Made by a program: the position numbers and the translations under genes | Part shown: piece after piece, positions 27,796 to 36,285 of the stretch | How positions within the stretch are numbered: the stretch's first letter is position 1 | Layout of the letters: every line of letters starts with the position of its first letter | Notes under the pieces: generated by a model | Told to the model about the DNA's origin: nothing | The model's database searches: none | What the model saw: only the letters and a program-made list of their open reading frames with translations | From: an uncultured Caryophanales bacterium | GTDB taxonomy: Bacteria; Bacillota_I; Bacilli_A; RFN20; CAG-826 | Length of the DNA stretch: 64,000 bases | NCBI GenBank assembly: GCA_946409515.1 | Contig: CAMJWS010000005.1 | Coordinates: 1-64,000, forward strand | Direction: 5' to 3'

Positions 27796-28368
27796 ATGAA
27801 GAGAAAGATTTATCTTAAGACATCAGCTTTTTCTTTAATCATTCAAGCAGTCATTGTCATATTTCTTTTGCTTGATATCTTTCTCGCGGTATTTTTCACT
27901 TTTGGTGTTTTAACATTTAATTTCAAATTTGATTTTGAAAAACAAGTCGCTACTGTTTTTACGGTTATCTTTTATGCCAGTATCATTCCACTTACATATT
28001 TAGAATTAACATTCCTACTTGGGAATATCTACTTAGGTAAAAACAAAATATTCACACGTGGTGACTTCAAACTCGGTATATGTAAGACTCAATATCATTC
28101 AGAGATGAAATATGAAGATATTAAAAGAGTTTCCATTTTAGCGTTGCGTCGTAATTCTCGTGGAGGATATAAAAAGTCATTAAAGCCATTACCATATATG
28201 CTTTTAGAAAGTAAGAATGGTAGGCAGGTATTATTCTTATTACGCTTTATGTCCGTTAGAACGGTAAATCATTTATTGGATGAATTATCAAATAGATGTA
28301 GTGGACCAGCAATTAACGTAAATCAACTAGTAAAAGAATTTAGAAACTATAACAAAATCTATAAATAA
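27796..28368 (+). CDS. Two-helix membrane protein with C-terminal PH-like domain
   Basis: A 190-aa protein with two membrane helices (about 12-40 and 52-78), then a cytoplasmic domain with the strand pattern of bacterial PH/YcxB-like domains (KIFTRGDFKLGICKTQYHSEMKYEDIKRVSIL...). Function unknown. No SD is present; an extended -10 promoter sits directly upstream. It converges on arcC, and the two share a terminator. Confidence 0.65.
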   Translation: MKRKIYLKTSAFSLIIQAVIVIFLLLDIFLAVFFTFGVLTFNFKFDFEKQVATVFTVIFYASIIPLTYLELTFLLGNIYLGKNKIFTRGDFKLGICKTQYHSEMKYEDIKRVSILALRRNSRGGYKKSLKPLPYMLLESKNGRQVLFLLRFMSVRTVNHLLDELSNRCSGPAINVNQLVKEFRNYNKIYK

Positions 28369-28404
28369 AAAGCTGGGTATTACTTAATGATTGTCCCAGC
28401 TTTT
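28367..28404. terminator. Bidirectional terminator between the PH-like gene and arcC
   Basis: Perfect stem AAAAGCTGGG/CCCAGCTTTT spanning the gap and the last arcC codons, with T-runs on both strands. Confidence 0.85.
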
Positions 28405-29294
28405 AATTTGAATGCATCTTTCGCGTTATCTAATGAAGCGATAACTGCGGTCTTACTGTTATCTTTTAAGAAGTTAAGTACCGCTTGTACTTTTGGATAC
28501 ATGCTTCCTTTAGCGAAATGTCCTTCTTCTAGATATTTAGCTAAATCGGCTTTCTTAACGTCTTTTAAGACGACTTCGCTTTCTTGCTTATAATTTAGAC
28601 AAACGTTGTTTACAGCGGTCAAAATGACTAAATAATCAGCATCTATGAGCTCCGCGAGCTTTGCAGAAGCGTAATCTTTATCGATTACCGCGGCAACACC
28701 CTCTAATTTATTATCTTGTTTGATGACTGGAATACCGCCTCCACCTGCGCATATAACAACTTGTCCATTATCTAATAATGTTTTAATAGATTCTTTTTCA
28801 ATGATGTCGATTGGCAGTGGTGAAGGAACCACTCTACGATAGCCTCTTCCGGCATCTTCTTTCATGATATAGCCTTTTTCTTTATTTATTTGTTCAGCTT
28901 GTTCTTTTGTGTAGAAGGATCCGATTGGTTTACTTGGATGCAGGAAAAGTGGATCACAAGGGTCCACTTGTACTTGGGTAATAATAGTTGCGACAGTTTT
29001 ATTAATGTTATTTAGTTTAAAAGAATTATATAAGGCGTTTTGAATGTGATAACCGATATATCCTTCAGACATAGCTCCACATTCAGGGAATGGCATATTA
29101 GGTGTTTCCTTGGATGTTTCAAAAGCAAGATTAATCATTCCCACTTGTGGACCATTACCATGTACGATAGCGACTTCGTTACCATCCATAATTAAACCAG
29201 TAATAGCCTCAGCGACTTTTATTAATGCTTGTTTTTGTTCACTAGGATTATTGCCTAGTGCATTGCCTCCTAAGGAAACTACGTATTTTGCCAT
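28380..29294 (-). CDS. arcC: Carbamate kinase
   Basis: ArcC, 304 aa, transfers phosphate from carbamoyl phosphate to ADP, the ATP-yielding last step of the arginine deiminase pathway. The N-terminal LGGNALG, HGNGPQVG, the PFPECGAMSEGYIGY segment and the C-terminal AKGSMYPKVQAVLNF are diagnostic. It is separated by about 7 kb from arcA-arcB, so the pathway is split. It starts 5 nt after the stop of an XRE regulator gene without a clear SD, suggesting translational coupling to that regulator. Confidence 0.95.
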   Translation of the reverse strand: MAKYVVSLGGNALGNNPSEQKQALIKVAEAITGLIMDGNEVAIVHGNGPQVGMINLAFETSKETPNMPFPECGAMSEGYIGYHIQNALYNSFKLNNINKTVATIITQVQVDPCDPLFLHPSKPIGSFYTKEQAEQINKEKGYIMKEDAGRGYRRVVPSPLPIDIIEKESIKTLLDNGQVVICAGGGGIPVIKQDNKLEGVAAVIDKDYASAKLAELIDADYLVILTAVNNVCLNYKQESEVVLKDVKKADLAKYLEEGHFAKGSMYPKVQAVLNFLKDNSKTAVIASLDNAKDAFKLKAGTIIK

Positions 29295-29299
29295 ATTAA

Positions 29300-30091
29300 T
29301 TAATCTTTTTCGTCTGGATCTTTTGGATCATCGTCTTCGTCTTTTTCTTCTTCTTTACCTAAGACTTTGTTAATAGCACCCACAACGGAGTGATAAGCAG
29401 GAATCGCTAAGAACACGACCCACATTGGATGCCATAACATTGGCATAGTGATACCATATGAACCAAGAGCAATTGGTAAGAAGAAGCTCACAAAGAAGAA
29501 TGTAAATGTAGCCACGAACGCCATGTTGAAGTGGTTAGCGTTTCTCTTTACGATTGCTCTAGCAATAGAACAAATGATTTCTGGAATGAAGAAGACAACC
29601 CACATAATGTTCCACCAACCAAGGATCGCGCTTGTTACTACATAAGCGACAATCGCTAAGGTGAATAGTGTAGCTTCAATCGCCCCGATAATAGCCATCT
29701 TGGTATCAAATTGATGTTTCTTGACAGTGCCATCAGCGTTATAACAAGTCACGCCATCATCACCGATAGTGACTTTCTTACCGCCTTTGCCAACGAAGAT
29801 CACGTGATCATCTTTATTAATTTCTACTTTCTCTTCTTGCGCAGGCACTTCTCCTTTAACTTGTTCTTGGACAATTGTGTCAATATCTTCTTCAGTAGCG
29901 AGGAGTTCATCGAGAGATACTCCATATAATTTCGCTAAGCAAATAAGATTATCAGTATCTGGGGAAGCTTCCGCTCTTTCCCACTTACTCACGGCTTGTC
30001 TTGATAATCCTAATTTATCCGCGAGTTCTTCTTGGGAATAGCCATATTTTTTTCTTAATTTAACTAATCTGTCTGCAATTTCAATCGTCAT
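29300..30091 (-). CDS. XRE-family regulator with C-terminal membrane domain
   Basis: A 263-aa protein. Residues ~5-65 are an HTH_3 domain (GYSQEELADKLGLSRQAVSKWE), followed by an acidic linker and a small beta segment (HVIFVGKGGKKVTIGDDG), then four hydrophobic helices and an acidic C-terminus. It may sense membrane or envelope state, or be a ligand-gated repressor. The start at 30091 has SD GGAGG on the minus strand; a longer N-terminus would add a Cys/Gln-rich stretch outside the fold. An inverted repeat GCAAC/GTTGC at 30172-30186 upstream is a plausible self-operator. arcC follows in the same unit. Confidence 0.8.
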   Translation of the reverse strand: MTIEIADRLVKLRKKYGYSQEELADKLGLSRQAVSKWERAEASPDTDNLICLAKLYGVSLDELLATEEDIDTIVQEQVKGEVPAQEEKVEINKDDHVIFVGKGGKKVTIGDDGVTCYNADGTVKKHQFDTKMAIIGAIEATLFTLAIVAYVVTSAILGWWNIMWVVFFIPEIICSIARAIVKRNANHFNMAFVATFTFFFVSFFLPIALGSYGITMPMLWHPMWVVFLAIPAYHSVVGAINKVLGKEEEKDEDDDPKDPDEKD

Positions 30092-30171
30092 AATCGTTTC
30101 CTCCTGTTTTTGACACCAACAATCTAGCAATTTTTCGCTTGGTTGCGCCACCTAGTCTAGTTAGAATTTTC

Positions 30172-30186
30172 GCAACTTTTGGTTGC
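30172..30186. promoter_or_regulatory. Inverted repeat upstream of the XRE regulator
   Basis: GCAAC-TTTTG-GTTGC, with a related GGTTGCG half-site at 30141-30147, in the upstream region of the XRE gene. Arms of 5 bp are short, so this is only a candidate operator. Confidence 0.35.
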
Positions 30187-30189
30187 AAA

Positions 30190-31155
30190 TCACTTGTTTT
30201 TTGCTAAAAAGTCGCCAATAACAGCGTCATAACGCTCTTCATCACTTAATCTTACCCTAGAATGAAGTGCGCCTTCAAACCAAACAATTTCTTTCTTATT
30301 TGAGGAGCAAGCAGCATAGATTTCTTTGCTCTTTTCAGGTAAGCAATAGACATCTTTTGTGCCCCAAATAAAGAGAACAGGAATGTTGTCAAATTTAGGG
30401 ACATAATTAATTGTTTTTGCGTCTTTAATACTGCATTTTGTGAAGTGTTTGAACCACATCCAAATTTGATAATAAACAGGGAATAAAGCATGGCCACTTT
30501 CGATGTAGTGGTTCTTATAGATTTCTTCATAAGTGATAAAAGCACTGTCTAAGATAATGGCTTTTAAATAATCTTTTTTAAATGATGCGGTAGCAATAGA
30601 TGTCGCGCATGTACCAACACAGATACCGTGCAAATATAATTCTTTTTGATTATGTTCGTTATGCATGTATTCCATCCATAATTTAGCGTCTTCTGCTTCC
30701 TTAATACCGCATGTAGAATAAGTACCTTCAGAAAGGCCATGCGCTCTTTGGTCAACCACTAAAACATTAACACCAAGTTTCTTATATGGTTGAGCGTAGT
30801 AATAAGAATACACTAATGTTTCTCTTCTACCTGGAAGAATGATAACTGTTTTATCGTAGCCATAATCAAACCATTCACCAACGAGTTTAAGGCCATCGTT
30901 AGAAGTGATACTTAATTCTTTAATATAAGATTTATCACCTTCAACCCAGGCTAAACCTCTTTTCCACATTGTTTCTAATGCAGGGTTGCCTGGCTCAGAG
31001 CATTCTTTTCTACCCCAAGAGCCTAATTTACCGCGCATTAATGTCTTGCTATAAACTTTATAGGCCACAAGGAATGTGAAAAATACTGAAAATAGTAGAC
31101 CTAAAACTAATAAGGCACCAACAACGATGATAATGATGAGAACTGGTAAAGGCAT
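30190..31155 (-). CDS. Membrane-anchored alpha/beta hydrolase with Cys at the nucleophile elbow
   Basis: A 321-aa protein with an N-terminal membrane helix (~4-32) and an alpha/beta-hydrolase domain resembling YqkD-type enzymes. The nucleophile elbow, normally GxSxG, reads HGICVGTC, with Cys in place of Ser. The candidate acid is Asp in WGTKDVYC and the base is His in ALHSRV. Cys nucleophiles occur in dienelactone-hydrolase-like enzymes, so it may still be active on esters or thioesters; the substrate is unknown. It is the last gene of GT2-DegV-hydrolase, 3 nt after DegV. Confidence 0.85.
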   Translation of the reverse strand: MPLPVLIIIIVVGALLVLGLLFSVFFTFLVAYKVYSKTLMRGKLGSWGRKECSEPGNPALETMWKRGLAWVEGDKSYIKELSITSNDGLKLVGEWFDYGYDKTVIILPGRRETLVYSYYYAQPYKKLGVNVLVVDQRAHGLSEGTYSTCGIKEAEDAKLWMEYMHNEHNQKELYLHGICVGTCATSIATASFKKDYLKAIILDSAFITYEEIYKNHYIESGHALFPVYYQIWMWFKHFTKCSIKDAKTINYVPKFDNIPVLFIWGTKDVYCLPEKSKEIYAACSSNKKEIVWFEGALHSRVRLSDEERYDAVIGDFLAKNK

Positions 31156-31158
31156 AGA

Positions 31159-32100
31159 TTATTTCTTTAATAATTCGTTTAAGATAACAGCTTCTTTTTC
31201 ACACATTGGAGAAACTGGTTCATCGCCAGCATAGAAAGCTGCGGCTAAACCTGGACCAACATTACAACCAGTGGATTGACCAACTGGAACAAAGATTAAG
31301 TTCTTTGGATTGAATGTTTCTTCAATCATCTTTTTCATTTCCAAGGCTTGTGGTTCTCTTAATGAATAAGTGACAACGAATGATTTATTGGTTGGATCAC
31401 CAATTGTTCTTTTAATGTATTCTGGGAATAATTTCATCACTGTTTTATAACCACGTGCCTTACCAATGATTTGGGTTTGACCTGTTTCATTACATAAATC
31501 GCCTAATGGTTTGATACCGATCATATTGCCCATGAAGGCTTTACCTTTAGCGATTCTGCCTTTTCTTGCTAAGAAGAAGAGGTCATCAATGAAACCACAT
31601 TGGTGGATTCTTAATCTAAAGTCTTGTAAATATTTAACAGTGCTGTCAAAGTCCATACCTTTTTCACGGCATAAGCTTGCTTCAATCGCGATTAAATCAA
31701 TCGCGCCACTGTATCTTAATGAGTCGATAACTTTGATTTTAACTTCTGGATATTGTTCCATGACTTCTCTAGCGCCCACAGTGAAAGCACTGTAGCCGCC
31801 ACTCATCGTGGAGGAAATGGTAATAACAACAACGTTTCTGCCAGCTTTGGCTAAAGCGGTTAATCTATCGTTAATTGTTTGAGGAGAAGGAATAGAAGAA
31901 GAGAAGTTATTCTTCTTATTGGTCATTAATGTGAAATATTCATTAGGGGTCATTTTATCCCAATAAATATCGGTTTCTTTATTAGAGCCATCTGGCCAAA
32001 CAACTGTACTAATTGGGGTTTCTTCAATCCCATATTTTTCAATAATTTCTCTTGTAAAATCGCCACCAGCATCGGTGAGGATAGCAAAGCTTTCTTTCAT
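31159..32100 (-). CDS. DegV-family fatty-acid-binding protein
   Basis: A 313-aa DegV/FakB-type protein. These bind a fatty acid so that the FakA kinase can phosphorylate it for membrane lipid synthesis. Visible features are ILTDAGGDFTREI at the N-terminus, SSTMSGGYSAF (the fatty-acid carboxylate-binding loop), FLARKGRIAKGKAF and a C-terminal GCNVGPGLAAAFY. SD AAGGAG precedes the ATG. Its neighbours (a lipid-linked GT2 and a hydrolase) are consistent with membrane lipid metabolism. Confidence 0.88.
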   Translation of the reverse strand: MKESFAILTDAGGDFTREIIEKYGIEETPISTVVWPDGSNKETDIYWDKMTPNEYFTLMTNKKNNFSSSIPSPQTINDRLTALAKAGRNVVVITISSTMSGGYSAFTVGAREVMEQYPEVKIKVIDSLRYSGAIDLIAIEASLCREKGMDFDSTVKYLQDFRLRIHQCGFIDDLFFLARKGRIAKGKAFMGNMIGIKPLGDLCNETGQTQIIGKARGYKTVMKLFPEYIKRTIGDPTNKSFVVTYSLREPQALEMKKMIEETFNPKNLIFVPVGQSTGCNVGPGLAAAFYAGDEPVSPMCEKEAVILNELLKK

Positions 32101-32105
32101 GATGT

Positions 32106-33179
32106 TTAGTTCTCCTTGTTGTTCTTAACAACATATCTATTCTTTAACTTCCATACTAAGTATGCAAGTGGGAAATTAAGTAAAAATGACACTAAAAGGG
32201 CAATTGTATATCCAATTCCCATATAGATGTGACAGACTTCAGTTAAAAACGTCACCATCACAAATATTAATAGCGTTTTAAAAGTCGCATAGCCACCTTC
32301 AATTAATGTTCTTCTACCCATCTTCTTTGTGGGCCACACAAAAGCGGTTATACCAATGAGGGCTTGATAGTAAAAAAGATAAGAAGCCGCTAAAAATGAA
32401 TATTTATAAATACCAACATTTGGCCACACTGCAGTTAGAACTGTTAACATAGCGATGCTTAACAAAGCACAGACAAGAGGAGTAACTGCGTAACCCCAAA
32501 TTGTTCTTTGGATTCTAAATGTATCTAAAGATGGCTTGAAGTGAGAAGAACTGTTGTTATCTAAATAGATAGTTTCAATAGGTACTTCTTCGAACTTTAA
32601 TCTTTTGATTTGAAGGTCACAAATGACATTCATTTCATATTCATAATGGTCACCTTGTAAAGTGGTGATATTGAAAATATCCGCAATTGGGAAACCACGT
32701 AAACCACATTGATCATCAGGAACATATTCTTTAGTTAAAAGTGTTCGACATAATCTGGACATGAAGTTACCATTTCTGCTTCTTTTAGGCACACTTTTAT
32801 CAAACTTACGAGAGCCTAAAACAATATGGTTTGTTTCGTGTAATTTATCGTTAACTTTAATAATATCTTTAACAGCATGTTGTCCATCAGCATCACAAGT
32901 AATGAGGTAATTATGATCCTCGGGATGTAGGTTTACGTATGAAAAACCAAGACGCAATGCTGCCCCTTTTCCGCGGTTAGGATTTTGATCTAAAACAATC
33001 GCATATTTCTCCGCTTCTTTAAAGATATCAGTGAAGTGTTCACCTGAACCGTCGTTTACAACGACAACATCAAAACCTTCCTCTTTTAAACTGACTAAAA
33101 GTTCAATCATCAAGTGATCTGGTTTATAGGCAGGGATCAATATATAAGTATCGTTTCTTGGATAATTAACTTTTTCCAT
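32106..33179 (-). CDS. GT2 glycosyltransferase fused to a GtrA-like membrane domain
   Basis: A 357-aa protein. Residues 1-~225 are a dolichol-phosphate-mannose-synthase-like GT2 domain (ILIPAYKPDHLM, NRGKGAALRLGF, CDADGQH with the DxD metal site, GLRGFP). The C-terminal ~130 residues carry four helices like GtrA, which flips polyprenyl-phosphate sugars. The fusion probably makes and translocates a lipid-linked sugar for envelope glycosylation. A TATAAT box (33189-33194, minus) lies 9 nt before the ATG with no SD, so the unit probably begins leaderless. DegV and hydrolase genes follow at 3-5 nt. Confidence 0.87.
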   Translation of the reverse strand: MEKVNYPRNDTYILIPAYKPDHLMIELLVSLKEEGFDVVVVNDGSGEHFTDIFKEAEKYAIVLDQNPNRGKGAALRLGFSYVNLHPEDHNYLITCDADGQHAVKDIIKVNDKLHETNHIVLGSRKFDKSVPKRSRNGNFMSRLCRTLLTKEYVPDDQCGLRGFPIADIFNITTLQGDHYEYEMNVICDLQIKRLKFEEVPIETIYLDNNSSSHFKPSLDTFRIQRTIWGYAVTPLVCALLSIAMLTVLTAVWPNVGIYKYSFLAASYLFYYQALIGITAFVWPTKKMGRRTLIEGGYATFKTLLIFVMVTFLTEVCHIYMGIGYTIALLVSFLLNFPLAYLVWKLKNRYVVKNNKEN

Positions 33180-33218
33180 TACTACACAATTATAGACAAA
33201 AAAGGATATTTAATAAAA

Positions 33219-33310
33219 TATAATTGCGAATAGTATTTTATTTTGTTAGTATTTATGAGCAAACTTACTTTGGGCGACATTACGGCTCAAGGCGGAAGGA
33301 GAAAAAAGTT
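33219..33310 (+). promoter_or_regulatory. Promoter and leader of rpmE
   Basis: TATAAT at 33219-33224 predicts a start near 33231 and an ~80-nt leader. The leader has a hairpin TTGGGC/GCTCAA (33270-33290) just before the GGAAGGAG SD. Ribosomal protein L31 leaders are known in several phyla as autoregulatory RNAs; whether this is one is a guess. Confidence 0.5.
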
Positions 33311-33523
33311 ATGAAAAAAGGTGTCCATCCAGAATACCATCGTTGCACAGTCACATGCATCTCCTGTGGTAACACATTCGAAACAGGTTCTGTTTTAAAA
33401 GAAATCAAGGTTGATACATGCGCGAATTGCCACCCATACTACACTGGCAAACAAAGATTCGTTCAATCCGATGGTCGTGTCGATCGTTTCAACCGTAAAT
33501 ATGGCTTAAACGAAAAGAAATAA
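33311..33523 (+). CDS. rpmE: 50S ribosomal protein L31
   Basis: L31, 70 aa, zinc-binding (C+) type. [10 protein letters not shown] starts the protein, and cysteines in [10 protein letters not shown] and [11 protein letters not shown] form the zinc site, followed by the family signature [20 protein letters not shown]. The ATG at 33311 has SD GAAGGAG at normal spacing; earlier in-frame codons are leader sequence. It is a single-gene unit with its own promoter and terminator. Confidence 0.96.
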   Translation: MKKGVHPEYHRCTVTCISCGNTFETGSVLKEIKVDTCANCHPYYTGKQRFVQSDGRVDRFNRKYGLNEKK

Positions 33524-33542
33524 TTAAGTATCAAGAAAAAAA

Positions 33543-33576
33543 CAAAGCCCCGAGGCAAAATCGGGGCTTTTCTTTA
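33543..33576 (+). terminator. Terminator after rpmE
   Basis: Stem AAAGCCCCGA/TCGGGGCTTT with loop GGCAAAA and a T-rich tail. Confidence 0.9.
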
Positions 33577-33644
33577 TTTGGTGGTGATATGGGAGAAACA
33601 AGACAAATAGGTTACCACCAAATGCAGTGAGGGAAATGTATTTA

Positions 33645-35138
33645 TTAATATTCTGTATCCATTTGTTTGGTCTTGTTGACCATCGCTTTGAAATCATCTC
33701 TATACTTATCAGTAATGTAATCATCATTAATTCTTTCTAATAAGTGAGTATAAGATGATGTACCTTTGTACTTTGATTCAGTAATAGTTAAGGCATATTC
33801 GGCAACATAACCGGCGAAATCAAAGTCAGCGCGTCTAGAAACACTGATATCTGCTTTAGTGTTAACTACTTCCTTAGATTCCTCGGTAGTTGGATCTTTA
33901 TATCTAAGAGTGGTCTTAAAGAAGAAATTTTCTGGAGTCTCAGTTTTAAGTTCTAACTCGTATAAAGCAACAGTGGTGTGGTCAGACATGATTTCACCAG
34001 CGTCTTTCTTATCGTCTTCAAATTCTTCGTCACTCATTTGTCTGGTTTCGTAACCAAGTAAACGATATGAAGCGACATCGCTTGAGAATTCAATTTGACA
34101 TTTAGCGTCTTTAGCGACGACATATAATGATTTACCTAATTCTTCTTCGAAGACTTTTGTGGCTTCTAATTCATCATCGATATAGTAAGCATTGCCATTA
34201 CCGTTATCAGCGAGAGTGTATAAGGTATCATTGTTATTACTTCTATATCCACAGCAGGTGAGATAAACACCATCTGCGGCTTTTTGTTTAATTAAGGCGG
34301 TTAGTTCTTTACCAGAGACTTTGCCAACGTTGAAGTCACCATCAGTGAGAAGAACCACTCGGTTGTTACCACCGTTGATGAAATATTTATAGGCTAAGTT
34401 ATAGGCTTTTTCGATACCGTCTTCACCATAAGTGCTGCCACGGGATACTAAACTATCTACAACATTATTTAATTTAGTTTTGTCTTTGCCAGTTAAACCT
34501 TCACATTCAATCTTACCTGTTGAAGCATAGGAGACGATGGATACAACATCATCTTCACCTAAGTTATCAACAAGTGTATGAAGTGACTTTTTAACCAAGT
34601 TAAAGATTGGGTTCATTGAACCACTTTTATCAACTAAGACAACGATGTTATTTTTAACATTTTCTGTAATCGCAGGTTTAGCTTTAACAACCACACTCGC
34701 TAAATAGTGTTCATTGTTCCATGGGCAGGCATCTAATTCTAATTTAGTTACTAATGCATCATCTGTGTCATTAACATAACCATAAGAGAAGTAGTTGAGC
34801 ATCTCTTCAATGCGAGCACTGTTTTTAGCATTATACATACTGCCATTATTAACAGCTTGTCTAAGGATGGAATATGAGAACGCTGAACTTGTTAAAGAAA
34901 CGTTACTTGTTTTGTTTTCTCCAGAAACATTCACAAATGGGTTTTCAACAACTTCAGGAACATATTCATAACCATAGTCTTCTTGTTGTTGATAATAATT
35001 GCTTCGACCATTGTTATAGTTTGTATTTCCTCTTGGATTATAGTAGCCTCCATAACCACCATATCCATTACCAGCGGCACAGCCCACTAAACCAGTGGCT
35101 AAAAAGCCGAGAAATAAATATCTAATTTTAAGTTTCAT
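33645..35138 (-). CDS. vWA-domain lipoprotein, YfbK-like
   Basis: A 497-aa lipoprotein: signal peptide with lipobox LVGC (Cys near residue 20), a Gly/Tyr/Asn-rich linker, the YfbK N-terminal segment (ARIEEMLNYFSYGY), a von Willebrand A domain with MIDAS motif DKSGSM and LLTDGDFNVG, and the YfbK-type C-terminal domain. It would sit on the outer membrane face and bind a protein partner through a metal; no partner is evident. The gene has SD AGGAGG. Its promoter, RBS and signal-peptide region match those of the lipoprotein at 63437-63946. Confidence 0.88.
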   Translation of the reverse strand: MKLKIRYLFLGFLATGLVGCAAGNGYGGYGGYYNPRGNTNYNNGRSNYYQQQEDYGYEYVPEVVENPFVNVSGENKTSNVSLTSSAFSYSILRQAVNNGSMYNAKNSARIEEMLNYFSYGYVNDTDDALVTKLELDACPWNNEHYLASVVVKAKPAITENVKNNIVVLVDKSGSMNPIFNLVKKSLHTLVDNLGEDDVVSIVSYASTGKIECEGLTGKDKTKLNNVVDSLVSRGSTYGEDGIEKAYNLAYKYFINGGNNRVVLLTDGDFNVGKVSGKELTALIKQKAADGVYLTCCGYRSNNNDTLYTLADNGNGNAYYIDDELEATKVFEEELGKSLYVVAKDAKCQIEFSSDVASYRLLGYETRQMSDEEFEDDKKDAGEIMSDHTTVALYELELKTETPENFFFKTTLRYKDPTTEESKEVVNTKADISVSRRADFDFAGYVAEYALTITESKYKGTSSYTHLLERINDDYITDKYRDDFKAMVNKTKQMDTEY

Positions 35139-35158
35139 GTTTGGATGACCTCCTACTA

Positions 35159-35187
35159 ATTAGACGATATAAATAGGGGCAACTGCT
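35159..35187 (-). promoter_or_regulatory. Promoter-like motif shared by two lipoprotein genes (site 1)
   Basis: On the minus strand AGCAGTT (35187-35181) is followed after exactly 16 nt by TCTAAT (35164-35159), then AGT and the SD. The same elements with the same 16-nt spacing precede the lipoprotein gene that starts at 63946. Confidence 0.5.
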
Positions 35188-35244
35188 AAAAAATTTTTAA
35201 ACAAAATTGAGACACATAATTAATTATTTTTAACGAAAATGTGC

Positions 35245-35313
35245 GTTTAAATCATTTAAACCGCTACTTGAAAAGTAGGGGGTTGTCGCGAAATTTTAAA
35301 ATGTTATTATATT
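35245..35313 (+). promoter_or_regulatory. Twin inverted repeats and promoter of the EamA-arcA-arcB unit
   Basis: GTTTAAA-TCA-TTTAAAC (35245-35261) and CTACTT-GAA-AAGTAG (35264-35278) stand side by side just upstream of TTGTCG (35283-35288) and a -10 at TATTAT/TATATT (35305-35313). Placement right upstream of the -35 suits an activator or repressor site. The -10 ends 9 nt before the ATG. Confidence 0.5.
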
Positions 35314-35322
35314 GTCCGGCTT

Positions 35323-36285
35323 ATGAAAAAGAAGACTATTGCATTTATCACATTACTAATCGTTGTTGCCTTATGGGGTGTAGCGCCTGTTATTTCAAAA
35401 TCTATTTTCGATGGTGCATCTTATTCACCAGGTATCTTAATTGCCTTGCGTGGATTGTTTTCTATTATCGCGATGGCTATTGTCATCAATAAAGGCTTTA
35501 AGAAAATAAATAAATCCTATCTTATTTGCATACCTGCGGGCATTATATTAGCCGCAGCCTATATCTTCCAATTTGTGGGATTAAAATATACCGTTCCTTC
35601 TAAAAATGCTTTCTTAGAAAATATTTCATGTATCACCATTCCAGTATTCATGTTTATTTTCATTAGAGAAAAACCAACATGGTACAGCATTGTATCCGCT
35701 TTAATTTGTGTAGTTGGTTCCTTGTTCTTAGTGGGCAATGGTTTTGATTTCTTGCACTTCTTTAGAAGTGGTAACTTATTAGGTGATGGTTTATCTGCAG
35801 TTGGTGGATTATTCTTTGGTTTAGATATCGCCTTCACTAAAGTGTTCTGCAAAGATAAAGACCCATTATTATATGTATTTTTCCAATTAGTGGTCCTTAC
35901 AGTAGTGGCCACTGGTTACTCATTCATATTTGAAACAAATGTCTTCCATGAATTTGCTTGCTCATTTAAGATTCTTGATCTCTTACAAGTAATCTTCTTA
36001 GGCGTAGTGTGTACCGCTTTATGCTGGGTTGCTAGAGCCTGGGCAATGAAATCGATTGACGCTGTTACTGTGAGCTTATTAGTACCACTCTCAGCTGTTA
36101 TCGCTAGTGTATTATCAATTTGTTTAAAGATTGAAGAATTCACATGGAACTTATTAATCGGTGGCATTATTATCCTCTTATCCATTGCGGTTTCCGCATT
36201 ATTTGATTATCGTAAAGAGTGTCAAGCTAAGAAACATAGTATCGAGGAGGAAAACGAACATGAAGAATGTCCAAGTGAACTCTGA
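35323..36285 (+). CDS. EamA/DMT-family transporter, coupled to arcA
   Basis: A 320-aa drug/metabolite-superfamily protein with ten helices in two EamA repeats, with typical segments LWGVAPVISKS and FIREKPTWYSIVSALICVVGSLFL. These carry amino acids or metabolites. Its last 26 nt overlap arcA, so expression is tied to arginine catabolism, and no ArcD antiporter gene is in the window; arginine/ornithine transport is a reasonable guess. The C-terminus is charged and cytoplasmic. There is no SD; the -10 box lies directly upstream. Confidence 0.85.
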   Translation: MKKKTIAFITLLIVVALWGVAPVISKSIFDGASYSPGILIALRGLFSIIAMAIVINKGFKKINKSYLICIPAGIILAAAYIFQFVGLKYTVPSKNAFLENISCITIPVFMFIFIREKPTWYSIVSALICVVGSLFLVGNGFDFLHFFRSGNLLGDGLSAVGGLFFGLDIAFTKVFCKDKDPLLYVFFQLVVLTVVATGYSFIFETNVFHEFACSFKILDLLQVIFLGVVCTALCWVARAWAMKSIDAVTVSLLVPLSAVIASVLSICLKIEEFTWNLLIGGIIILLSIAVSALFDYRKECQAKKHSIEEENEHEECPSEL

